Origin: Rhyzopertha dominica
Taxonomy: Eukaryota > Arthropoda > Insecta > Coleoptera > Bostrichidae
DNA length: 64,000 bases
Direction of reading: 5' to 3'
Assembly: GCA_025024175.1 (NCBI GenBank)
Contig: QCXZ01000064.1
Location: 58,797,325 to 58,861,324 of the forward strand
The notes under the pieces were generated by a model, which was not told the origin of the DNA, did not search any database, and saw only the letters and a list, made by a program, of their open reading frames with translations. Shown here piece by piece: positions 1 through 9,009 of the stretch; positions within the stretch are counted from its first letter, which is position 1; the number at the start of each line of letters is the position of its first letter. Position numbers and translations under genes: made by a program.

Positions 1-150
1 TATGACGTTTCGCATCCTTGGTGATTTGTTTATTTACTTTCAAAATTTTATTTGAACTTGTGTCAGGCAAACTTTGAGGTTCTTCGTCTTTGACAAAGAT
101 TACAGGTGTAATCGAAACGTCAGACTATTAATTTTTTTCAGTGTTTTCAA
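1..150 (+). repeat. Penelope-like element terminal repeat (PLE-C family), cut by window edge
   Basis: This segment matches, in the same orientation, the right end of the PLE at 40.02-40.19 kb, and in reverse the left end at 37.2-37.39 kb. It contains a 7-bp hairpin (98-104 with 107-113) followed directly by GAAACGTC, the layout of a decayed hammerhead stem II plus GAAA box. The rest of the element would lie outside the window to the left. The short ORF reading through it is not a gene. Confidence 0.7.
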
Positions 151-1289
151 GAGACATCCGACAAAATATTATCTTAAACTTAATCATGTTTATGTTACAG
201 ACTGCCAATTTTTAAACAGTATTGAGTCTGTTGATAATGTGATTGACGTTTTTACTCTGCATATTGTCATATTTATAATAAATAAAACAATAAAGAAAGA
301 ATCACTTAGTCGTAGTAGCAAGGTGGTTTGATAGCGCAACAAAATCTCTGGTTGTAAGCAAGATAATAACTCACAGACGTCTCAAAAGTACTAGAAGTAA
401 CGATGACTAGATTTTTTCTTCGAGATCTGAGGAAAAGACGTAAAGAAAAACAAAAGACATTGAAACTTGTACAATAAAATATATGTATTCGTGGTATTGA
501 GCACTCATTCCTAACGTGTTCTTAAAAGAATACGCTACGAGTACATGTTCGTGCTTTTAGCTGCAATTTTCAATAAATCTCTCAGTTATTTCGTTTTTTC
601 GAAAATAATGGAAGCTAGCTGATTCCAATTATTAGTCGTTTGTATTGTTTTCTGCCCAATATGAAATAGCATGAATCAAATACTAAGATGAAATACCAGT
701 TTTTCCGTTACAGACACACAAGTATAATGCAAGCAAAACCGTGCCTTCATCCGTTCCCTTTTGAAGTATTCATAGTGGGGATTAACTTCTTTGCATCCGA
801 CGCAGTTCCTAACTACCGGAGCTCTATTCCGAGATGAGGTTTCAAAACAAAAGTTTTACCTAGCTCGCGATTTACTGGGATACGTACAAACTTTTAAACC
901 AAGTAGATGAGAAACTTTAGCAACTTCATGGGGATCTAACCCTGAGTGGGTGGTTGCTTGAAAAATGTTGATTACAAAATGAAATGAATGTGGTTTAGAT
1001 AACACGCATAAGTTGATACTCTGCCTTCATTTACGAATAGCAAAGAGCGTATTAAGATAAAAAAAAAGTCATTAACAGAATATTAAAAAAGAACAATCTT
1101 TACATAAGAGTTTTCAACTAAAATACTATAGGCTGGTTTAGATTTATATCTAACAGTATGAGTATATAAAATAATGATTTGCGTTAAATATTAATGATTA
1201 CCGATTATAATTAGAAAGCCAAGGATTCATAGAAATATTATTACGTGGGTTATATTTAAATTATACTTTTCGAAACGATCAAATAAAAG
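151..1289. other. No recognisable gene
   Basis: AT-rich sequence with stop codons in all frames. I recognise no transposon ends, RNA gene or protein similarity. Confidence 0.5.
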
Positions 1290-1445
1290 TCTATCAGGTT
1301 GGCAGGTTGTTTAAACGTTTCGTGCGCTTGGTGATTTGTTTATTTACTGCGTAAAAAATTCCTTGAACTATTAGTCAGGTGTTTTTTAAAGATTTGATAC
1401 AGATTACAGGTATACTGAAATCGTCAACTGTAAAGGTAAGTAAGT
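1290..1445 (+). repeat. Diverged PLE-C terminal repeat
   Basis: It aligns with the right terminus of the PLE at 40.01-40.16 kb, sharing the GGTTGGCA start, the TTGGTGATTTGTTTATTTAC block and the AGATTACAGGT hairpin region, but with many substitutions and small gaps. The GAAAC box has decayed to GAAATCGTC. This is an old solo PLE end with no adjoining coding sequence. Confidence 0.55.
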
Positions 1446-2599
1446 AAGTTTTTTATTATTTCATTTTGTGTTTATTTATTCCTTATTCATCATATGTTAA
1501 AGTAACGGTTGAAAGATTTCCAGTACGGCCCTTCCTCATAGATAATTTGAATCAAAGCTACGATCAAATGAAAATAAGTTAGAATAACTATTCTTCAAAT
1601 TAGTGGAAATTTAACGCCAAAAAAAAAGAATTTAACAATTCTATCAATGCTGTTAAGACAAGCAGCAGGTGAAGCTTTGGAAAAGCAGTTCATGAATTCG
1701 CATTTTTGGGCTAAACTGTTGCAAGCTAATATCTATAATAAAAAAATTACTCTTACTTTTAGACGAATGAAGTGGCCTTCCTCAATCTGTTGGGTACCTG
1801 CAACAAAAGTGTAATTGTAGGGGGTATTCCAGAATTATCGCAAATGTATTTATAATTTAATAATTTTAAAACAAATTGAAACTGACTGCTATACTATTAT
1901 CAAGTGCTATGTCGTAGAAACGACAAAGAAAACGTTGCTTTTGCATGGTATTCGTCCAAACGATCACATTAATTTTTATATAATATTGAACNACTCAGGA
2001 TTAATACCTAATAAATAATAACGCATTCATAGCGTATTTATATTGTTGAATAATCAAGCTTTTTATACCACATAATAATATAAATACATTCGATTTAGAA
2101 AAAAAAACAAATTTTTAGTGCTTGATTAAATTCTCTTCCACAAAATCGTCCCTGATTGTTTTTTCGTCTCTCCCTACAAAACTGTCTTTCATGCGACGAA
2201 AGGAGGCGTCCAGGCATAGGGCCTTTGTGCCCAAGTTGAATACAAATATCCTGCTTTTTTAATCCGTGTAGCGACTGCAATTTGCACTGATTGTAAAGTG
2301 AAATATTTAGGGGAGAGTCGGCACCCCCGGGGTTTTAAATATCACAGGCCAGGGGTAAATTTCCAATTAGGGTACTCAACTGGCTGTCACGGAGTTAGAG
2401 ATTAGAAAAAAGGGGATGGACAAGGACGAAATGCTTCGTCATTATAGTGCTCTGCCCCAGAAGGGAAACGATCGTCGGACTAGTAAGAACAATCTCTAAT
2501 CTTTGTGCGATACAACGTTACTATTTATTATTTGGTCGTGTTCCAAAATGAAACATACTCTACAGTGCATCATTAAAAGTATTTACATTAGTTCAGAGC
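1446..2599. other. No recognisable gene; GC-richer patch at 2290-2520
   Basis: Mostly AT-rich. The patch at about 2290-2520 contains G/C runs such as CACCCCCGGGG and is flanked by short matching words around AATCTCTAA, so it may be an unclassified repeat. A 61-codon minus-strand frame at 2095-2280 resembles nothing I know. Confidence 0.35.
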
Positions 2600-3671
2600 G
2601 TGACATCCAGTGATGGGCGTTTACGCGTAAATTATAATTTTCTACATTACCCGCGTAGAAAATGTAGATAAAGCATTTTGGCGTAGATTTTGAGTAGAAA
2701 ATATGAGACGAGTATATTATGGCTATTGTATATTAAGTGTATTGTGCAAATTATTTTGTTCTAATTTCCCTGTTTTATGGGTCGACTCTTAAAAATTTTT
2801 AAAGCACTATAGTTTTTTAATATTTATATTACAAATTTGCATAACTTATTTTAGTAAGTCATCAGGGTACCCAAACGGTTTTCATACTTCTTTCGGACAA
2901 AGCATGCGTTTCGAAGTCTTTTCTTCTACGAGTATATTAGGTATAATAGGTACCATATGAAATAGCCAGTCCTCTTCCGTTTATAGACAAGAAAGATAAT
3001 AAAATCATAGTTTACAGTCATTTAAGAACCCATTGACCGATTGAGGGCTCCAAAGCACGCTTGTGCCTTCTGACCCTAACAAATGTATGTCGAAACGAGT
3101 TATTGTTGTTTAACGTGGTTCTAGTTATTTTAATTACAACGAAGTAGTATTTTGTTTAGTTAGGAAGCAACAACCAGTGGAATCGTCCAAAACGAAAAAA
3201 ACGTTCTCCTATGATCGACTCCAGGTAGTTCCGATCGTGGTCCACGCGTAGTTCCAACCTACTGACGTTAGTGCACGGCGATCTGCAGCAACTTTGATGT
3301 CCTGTAACTTTTGAACGGTGCGAGTCTACAGCATAGGGCTCCGGATTGGAGCTCAGAAGGTCATGGGCTATTACCATACCAAGTTTGGTTGTGATCGGAT
3401 CAACTCCGTTCAATTGAGTGATATATATAGTTCTCTTTTTCACGTACGTCGCGGTATGATCGATGGGAGAACGAAAATAATAATATACAAAATAATACTG
3501 TCATTTGAGGCATTTGGAGCTGTTAAAAGTACTAAATATTACTAGTTTGCTGTTTATCTACATAAAGTTATTTTCTACAGTAGACTTTTAAAGTAGAATA
3601 TTACATAGTTTACGCCTAGATAATGGCGTAATCTACATGGAGTATTCTACGCGCCCATCACTGGTGACATC
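2600..3671. mobile_element. Non-autonomous hAT-like DNA transposon with perfect 8-bp target duplication
   Basis: The element occupies 2608-3663. It begins with CAGTGATGGGCG and ends with CGCCCATCACTG, perfect inverted termini of hAT type. It is flanked on both sides by the identical octamer GTGACATC (2600-2607 and 3664-3671), the length expected for hAT target duplications. Subterminal regions are packed with GTAGA/TCTAC words, which in hAT elements are often transposase-binding repeats. No transposase is encoded. The interior (about 3160-3450) holds a less AT-rich block with a 95-codon open frame on the minus strand that I do not recognise and do not regard as a proven gene. Confidence 0.85.
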
Positions 3672-4382
3672 TGAGGATCTTTATATTTTACATTTGATGA
3701 ATCCCCATTTAAAGAATAATAAAATTAAGTCGCTAATAACTCCAAAATTATATTAGCATGGCACAACGTTGCGAAAAGGTAAACATAGTTTTGCATAGAA
3801 AAACTATGAATTATTGTTAAACACTACTTAGTATTGCATGCGCAATCAAAGAAGTTTATGCCCCAAATTTAGTAACGACCTAAATCATTTCGGTTCTCTT
3901 TATGGCCAAATAACTAAACTGCATGTATTAAATTATATTGCGTTATCCTTAATATCCGAGAACGTCAATCATATATTTCGTTAATAATACGGAATGGGCG
4001 TACTAAATCTCGCCCGGTTTTAAATTTCAAGCTGATTACGGAGCTTCACGGTTTTATGGGTTTCCACACGATACCCGGGGTCTAATGATTGGTTTCGAGA
4101 TAAGTTTTTTTTTAGGACGCTAGGGTTCGGTGTAAAAAATAATTGATGTTCCACTAAAAATAAGAATATCGAGTAACAGTAATCTTCGACGTGCTTAAAA
4201 TATTGTCCATTTTAGTTTTGTGTTGTTATTCAACAACGCTCCCAAGTAAGATGATGAATCCAATCAATACATCATGTAATAAAACGTTTTCCCGACATAT
4301 AAGAAGAAATCAAAGGAACATGCTAAATACATAGTATACAGGGTGGTCCATACGTTATGGTAAAGAGTAAAACCATATATTG
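3672..4382. other. No recognisable gene
   Basis: AT-rich. At 4339-4353 the text ACAGGGTGGTCCATA resembles a Tc1/mariner-type terminus, and a similar word (AAGGGTGGTCCAT) occurs at 52557, but I could not pair either with an opposite end. Confidence 0.4.
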
Positions 4383-4750
4383 AACCATATATTTTTTGCA
4401 AAAAGTGCCGTGGGGCCTGCTGTCAAATTGAAGTATGCAGTTGCATGCCAATTTGTCAGGCTACAGGTCACTTCCTTTAGGAAGTAGTACCCGTTAAGGC
4501 AGCTAGGTGGCTTTGTCATCATGTCAGTGTAATGCTGACAGATGGCATTGCCATCCTAAATTCTTACTTTCATCATACCATTGCTTTGGTATATAAGCAA
4601 AATCAGTTCTATGCCGTGTTGTCTACACTAGACCTAAACTGCACTGATGAGCTGTAATGACAGCGAAATAGTACTATCTGCAGTTGGTTGAGGTGTAGAC
4701 AGCACAGCATAGACATGCATTTTAAAACCATATATTCTTTGCGAAAAAGT
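4383..4750 (+). mobile_element. Retrozyme-like non-coding repeat unit (about 343 bp) carrying a hammerhead ribozyme
   Basis: The unit is bounded by near-identical direct repeats beginning AACCATATATT at 4383 and 4726, a period of 343 bp. It contains no ORF. The left half (4399-4568) recurs in reverse at 55241-55410 at very high identity, so it is a dispersed and fairly young repeat. The right half contains a complete type I hammerhead fold (4608-4713). Small size, no coding capacity, direct terminal repetition and an embedded hammerhead are the features reported for animal retrozymes, small non-autonomous retroelements that make circular RNAs. Alternatively it could be a satellite-derived or SINE-like unit; only one monomer plus a short terminal repeat is present. 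Confidence 0.65.
4608..4713 (+). ncRNA. Type I hammerhead ribozyme
   Basis: All conserved core elements are present in the right order. CTGATGA lies at 4644-4650. Stem II follows at 4651-4664 (GCTGT, AATG loop, ACAGC; 5 perfect pairs). The GAAA box is at 4665-4668. A short stem III hairpin is formed by the palindrome ATAGTACTAT (4668-4677). The predicted cleavage site is after C4678. Stem I closes with CTGCA (4639-4643) pairing TGCAG (4679-4683), an internal loop, GTCTACAC (4621-4628) pairing GTGTAGAC (4693-4700), and a further extension 4608-4620 with 4701-4713 having one mismatch and one wobble. No core base is decayed, so self-cleavage of a plus-strand transcript is expected. Pairing was judged by eye, not by a folding program. 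Confidence 0.88.
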
Positions 4751-4890
4751 ATTAAGATTTAATCAATCATATAAGTTGTCTTTTTGCGCCTCCTCGTATA
4801 TACTTTTATTGGTATAGATATAAGGGTCTCTCTGTCCTTTTTTCATAAAAACCCTGTAGAAATCGCTATCACTTACCCTTGTCGAGATAT

Positions 4891-4915
4891 TACCATACCA
4901 TACCATACCATACCA
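4891..4915. repeat. (TACCA)n microsatellite
   Basis: Five tandem copies of the pentamer TACCA. Confidence 0.95.
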
Positions 4916-5599
4916 GACAACAATAAAAAGGTAAAATTTTATTTTAAACACATGTTGTACAACAAAAAAGTGAAAAAACTATGTTGTCCTATCCAGTTTT
5001 TTTTCTAGAAAGCAAGGAGATGACTTTTTTTTTATTTTGGCCATAAATTCAAAAAGAAAAATGACACTCGTCTGAGATTTTCACCACATAGTAGCTTACA
5101 AAACGAAGCAAAGAATATACCGTCCCTTTTAAATTTTTTTGAGAAATCAATAAAAGTATAACAATTTTTCAAATGACGCCCTCTACAACTATTTGAGAAA
5201 CCAATTTTGAAACAATTTACCATTAGTATAAATGTCTTTGATACTCCTTCTGAAATGAGTGAAAGTTCGTTAAATTTGGTTGAAGTTTACGTTTAGAAGT
5301 TACAAGACTATTTTGCTTTGTAGTGACGTTACCACAGCAACCATGGAAAAAGTTGTAATGAAAGTTTTAGGTAATTAAACGGAGATTCTAAAAGGCCTAT
5401 TTTCCACCTACATTATATCAGAAAATTTTGGATTTATTGGCTTGTATTTGTAAAGTGATGACAAATTATCTGCCTAGTATGAAATTTTTGCCCCAATTTT
5501 TTTTCCTCAAACAGATAGCTTGAGGTNTTTTCAGGATACCCTTAGTGAATCACTTTGTATATTATACATTGCATGGTCCACCAAAAAATGTCTGAGAGA
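4916..5599. other. No gene; possible Tc1/mariner-type terminus near 5534-5563
   Basis: AT-rich with poly-T runs. The stretch ending GTATA near 5563 (CAGGATACCCTTAGTGAATC inward) resembles a Tc1/mariner terminus next to a TA dinucleotide, but no partner end was found. Confidence 0.3.
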
Positions 5600-6010
5600 C
5601 AAAAAAGTTGAACTTTTTACCGCCCAATCTGGGGAGAGCATTATCGGCCCACTTTTTAAGGCATTTTGATTGGTGATAGTTATTTGCAGTTGTTAGAAGA
5701 CCTTATTGGCTCTTTAATCATCACAGCAATGGAAGCAGACGTATATTTCCAAGAGAACCAAGTTTTCCATCAACAGGATTGTTCTCATTTTACCGTTAAA
5801 ATTGATAAGCCATTCAACCAATCGAATTTTGGCGTACCTAACTTTAAAGTCGGTAAAGATCAGATTACCAGTGCAATAAAGACTGTATTGTTACCAAATG
5901 CAAAATGGTCCTTAGACCCTTGGTCTGTCTACCTGCCTCGGGCGGTTTTCAAGTCTTTGGAAAAAAAATCGCTTGTACTGTTGTATGTAAATTGGACGTG
6001 GATATTTTGA
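5600..6010 (+). pseudogene. Tc1/mariner-type transposase C-terminal fragment (degenerate)
   Basis: Around 5630-5665 one frame reads ESIIGPLF and the next open frame reads LIGDSYLQLLEDLIGSLI, together matching the conserved stretch of insect Tc1/mariner transposases between the first and second catalytic acidic residues. Further on, VFHQQDCSHFTV occupies the position of the QQDGAPPHF motif that carries the second catalytic Asp. The Gly-Ala-Pro-Pro part is lost, and downstream of about 5820 the similarity fades. Frame breaks, loss of the third catalytic motif and of the N-terminal half mark it as dead. The match is weak and the exact family is not resolvable. Confidence 0.45.
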
Positions 6011-6230
6011 ACAGTACATTACACATTCGTTCAACTGAATTGTTCTTTCATAACCACTTATGTTACCTCTAAAAATAATATGGTAATGTTCTCAAAAAGG
6101 ATCGTTCAGATAGCTAAGTTTTCAATTATTGAGAGACCGTAATAAGTTTTACATGTAGAATAGAAAAACCTTTAAACCAAGTATCCAAGTAATGCATTGT
6201 AATATTAAATGAAATTAGCTTCTTAGTTAC

Positions 6231-6754
6231 ACCGGGTGTAAATGAAACCTAGCTCACTTCTTAAATGGCTATTGATTTTTTAGCCAGAAAGACGAAATTT
6301 GAAATATTTCATATATCAGAAAATTGGCGTTTGTTGACATAAAGAACGACTTTCTGCAACTTCCGGTTTCACCGGAAATGACCCTAACTTTCGATTTTTA
6401 AATGAAAGGCTAGGTATATTTTTACATATTTGGATTCTCTGATAAATTACAAGTGCAAAAAACGCAAACATTATTATTTAAAAGATATGAGTGTTAGTAG
6501 AAAATATTTTAGTTTTCTTGAAATCAGTCAAATCTGATAACAACAGCACTCTATATAATAAAATAAAATGTATTTTTTTCCTTTGACGATTATCAAATGT
6601 AACCAAAGTAGGGTTTTTGTACTTAGAACCTAGTGTTCCATTTAAAAATCGAAAGTTAGGGTCATTTTCTGATATAAAAAATATTCCAAATTTTTTTCTA
6701 GCTAAAAAATTAATGGCAATTTAAGGGGTGAGCCAGATTTCATTTAAACCTGGT
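6231..6754. mobile_element. Foldback/MITE-like element with long inverted arms
   Basis: The left arm (about 6231-6425) and the reverse complement of the right arm (about 6605-6754) match closely, sharing the blocks GTAAATGAAACCTAGCTCAC, GATTTTTTAGC, TATATCAGAAAAT and GACCCTAACTTTCGATTTTT. The left arm has an additional segment of about 55 bases inside it (near 6325-6380). The central 180 bp is AT-rich and non-coding. The termini ACCGGGTGTAAATG and its partner are imperfect. I could not identify a clear target duplication, so the superfamily is open. It lies immediately before the LINE fragment at 6764. Confidence 0.7.
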
Positions 6755-6763
6755 ATTTGGTAG

Positions 6764-7111
6764 ATCTACGTTCTGTGTCACTCTCTATGGTGTTCTGACT
6801 GGCAACTTAAAAAACATGATATATTCAATCAGCAGCTTATAGACGATCCTACGGAAGAGGTAGCAGGAACTGACCTCCCAAGAAGGTCTTGGGTCACTCT
6901 GAATCGCCTTCGCACTGGTCATGGGAAATGCAAGTTTTTTCTTAATAAATGGGATTCATCTATCAACCCTTCTTGTGAATGTGGAGATCCCCTCCAAACA
7001 ATTGGACATATGGTCAACAGATGCCCCCGTACAGCATGGCTTGGTGGTTTTGCGTCTATCCATCGTGTTGATGAAGGTGTTAAAGAATGGCTTAAGACAA
7101 TAGAGATCTGA
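6764..7111 (+). pseudogene. LINE (Jockey-like) ORF2 C-terminal fragment, frame intact
   Basis: An uninterrupted frame ends at the stop at 7109-7111. It contains DLPRRSWVTLNRLRTGHG followed by a Cys/His cluster CECGDPLQTIGHMVNRCP (spacing C-x-C-x8-H-x4-C), which is characteristic of the C-terminal end of insect Jockey/I/R1-type non-LTR retrotransposon ORF2, after the RNase H-like region. The endonuclease and reverse transcriptase portions are absent, as expected for a 5'-truncated copy. The frame has no stop over about 115 codons, which is unusual next to the other decayed elements and suggests either a relatively recent insertion or chance preservation. It sits between a foldback element and a (TA)n tract. 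Confidence 0.75.
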
Positions 7112-7281
7112 CTGGAGTTTTCTGCGGTTTTCTTCAATACTCTATCCAGAATAAATACATACATGTATGTATCTCTTATCGTTGAATGAAAATATTTTTT
7201 TTACTTTCAACGCTTTTATAAAAGTCGTCCGTAGTCGCATGAAATTAGCAGTACTGTGGAATGTATTAATGATTTTCATAA

Positions 7282-7283
<2 letters not shown>

Positions 7284-7317
<34 letters not shown>
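7284..7317. repeat. (TA)n microsatellite
   Basis: Uninterrupted TA dinucleotides; short ORFs on both strands translate it as poly Tyr-Ile and are artefacts. Confidence 0.95.
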
Positions 7318-7319
<2 letters not shown>

Positions 7320-7325
7320 CGCGCA

Positions 7326-7400
7326 CAAGTTGGCATCCTCCCATGTTAAAATCGCGGTAAAGTTGGCGTCCGTGGTAAGTTGGCATCCGATATACGGATG
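7326..7400. repeat. Degenerate TTGGCATCC motif repeat next to (TA)n
   Basis: AGTTGGCATCC, AGTTGGCGTCC and AGTTGGCATCC recur at roughly 20-40 bp spacing, with a final GGATGCCACCTTG on the opposite strand. The same word, also beside a (TA)n tract but in the opposite orientation, occurs repeatedly at 12960-13155. This suggests one repeat family with a TA microsatellite at its edge. Confidence 0.5.
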
Positions 7401-9009
7401 CCACCTTGACTCACATGAAATATTTTAAGGACGGCTACTATGGGGTGTTCTCCATCCAATGAAGCGAAATTTAGCCGGACGTTATTTTGCACCAACGCCG
7501 ACTCTTTGTATATTGCCTAGTTCAGCGCAGTCTTCTGTAGTTGGCGCGACCATCGCATTTGGTATATACATGAGCGGTCGAGGTTGCACTCATAATGGCA
7601 TCCAGGAAAACTGGCAATTATGCGTACTTGCTGGGTACGTTGTATTTTGGAACGTTAGCGAGATTTGTGCTCTTTTATGGGTCGCGTTAAGCATTTTTGA
7701 ATAAATATGAATTGAAAATGTCTAAGAAGTACTAAAAAGAATAAGCAGGCCTTTGTCGTACCACACGTTTATAGTGTTTTCGGTGCTGTTTTTTTTATGA
7801 TGCAATTTTCAAAATGCCTTTTACTACAGTTTATTTTAAAAATAGGCGCTTAATTTCTCACGAAACGAGGCTGAAACAGTAATGCATAAAGGTATCTGCC
7901 TAAAATAGGATAGGAGTTCATAAAAAAGCGCAAAGCATACGCGGCTAGGTAGAACAACTGCATAAGCGTGTTTAAAACAAAAGCTACCAAAAACAAAGAT
8001 ATTCATATTATCAGTAGATGTTTTGAGAGGGCATATGAATTCTCTTGCACCTTTCATTTTCCACAGCGAAATTATTTAGTAAATACATTATTATATAGAA
8101 GAAAGCTTAAAAAATTATGAAATGATTTAGACAAGATCTCAGTATTTTAAGCATTTCCAAAAAAGGCAATCATATCGAATACAGTTATTCATCTCGCGTA
8201 ATAATTTTATTTTTATAATTAAAGTATCGAAACATTCACTTAAATTCCAAACATTTTTTAATATAAAATTATTTAAAATAAAACGAAAAAATTGCTATTT
8301 AAGGACAATTAAAGCGAATTGAACGCCATTTTTACATTACATCATACTCACGTATTATATTAAAATATTTGTTAGTTTGATACTGTAGTATAGTAGTACT
8401 GAAATGAGAAAACTGTGCATTCGAATTATTTGTTGGTAAACAGCGTAACTACAGTACATAAATCATTATTTTGAAATTACTACTGTATGTAATAATAAAT
8501 AGCCGACCAACAATAACTTAGTAAAATGATTATAATCAGAGCTTCTGTGGGCTTAATACCTATTAAGCTAAGTCATCGTTAGTCAGTAATCGGATATTTC
8601 CAAATAGTTAAACTGAAAGCAAACTACATGTAAAACCTTCAGCTTGTTTCTAATCTAAGTAGTTCTAATCTCTTAACGAGTGCACCATCTAAAGCTTTTC
8701 GTTTAGCGCAAAATTAAACGCGGTCAGTGCTTACAGTAATTTCCTAATGATGCTGTTCTGCATACAGTGAGTATTTCATAACGCTGGTTTAGAAGTTATT
8801 TTTCAGTTTTATGCAACAAACGCACGTAAAAATAGTTCTTTGGCGTCTGTGTTGGAACGCAAAAAGAGCAATTTCACGTTTGTCCAAATACAAGTGCTAG
8901 TAATGAATGAGGTACTGGCGATTGTAGGAAAATTTAAATTTTAGGGCACATTTCTTCCGACGTTAGGACGGAAAGTATTACAGGGGGTTGTAGTGCAGTT
9001 ATCTCGAGA
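7401..9009. other. No convincing gene
   Basis: A frame of 81 codons at 7459-7704 lies in a GC-balanced patch and has no recognisable motif; it may belong to the same repeat as 7326-7400 because it also contains GGCATCC. The remainder is AT-rich and unassigned. Confidence 0.35.

Noticed and set aside
3156..3443. 95-codon minus-strand frame in the hAT-like element
   Set aside because: No recognised motif and an overlapping plus-strand frame; kept only as a remark on the element's core.
4763..5008. Frames over the (TACCA)n tract on both strands
   Set aside because: Translate a microsatellite; no coding evidence.
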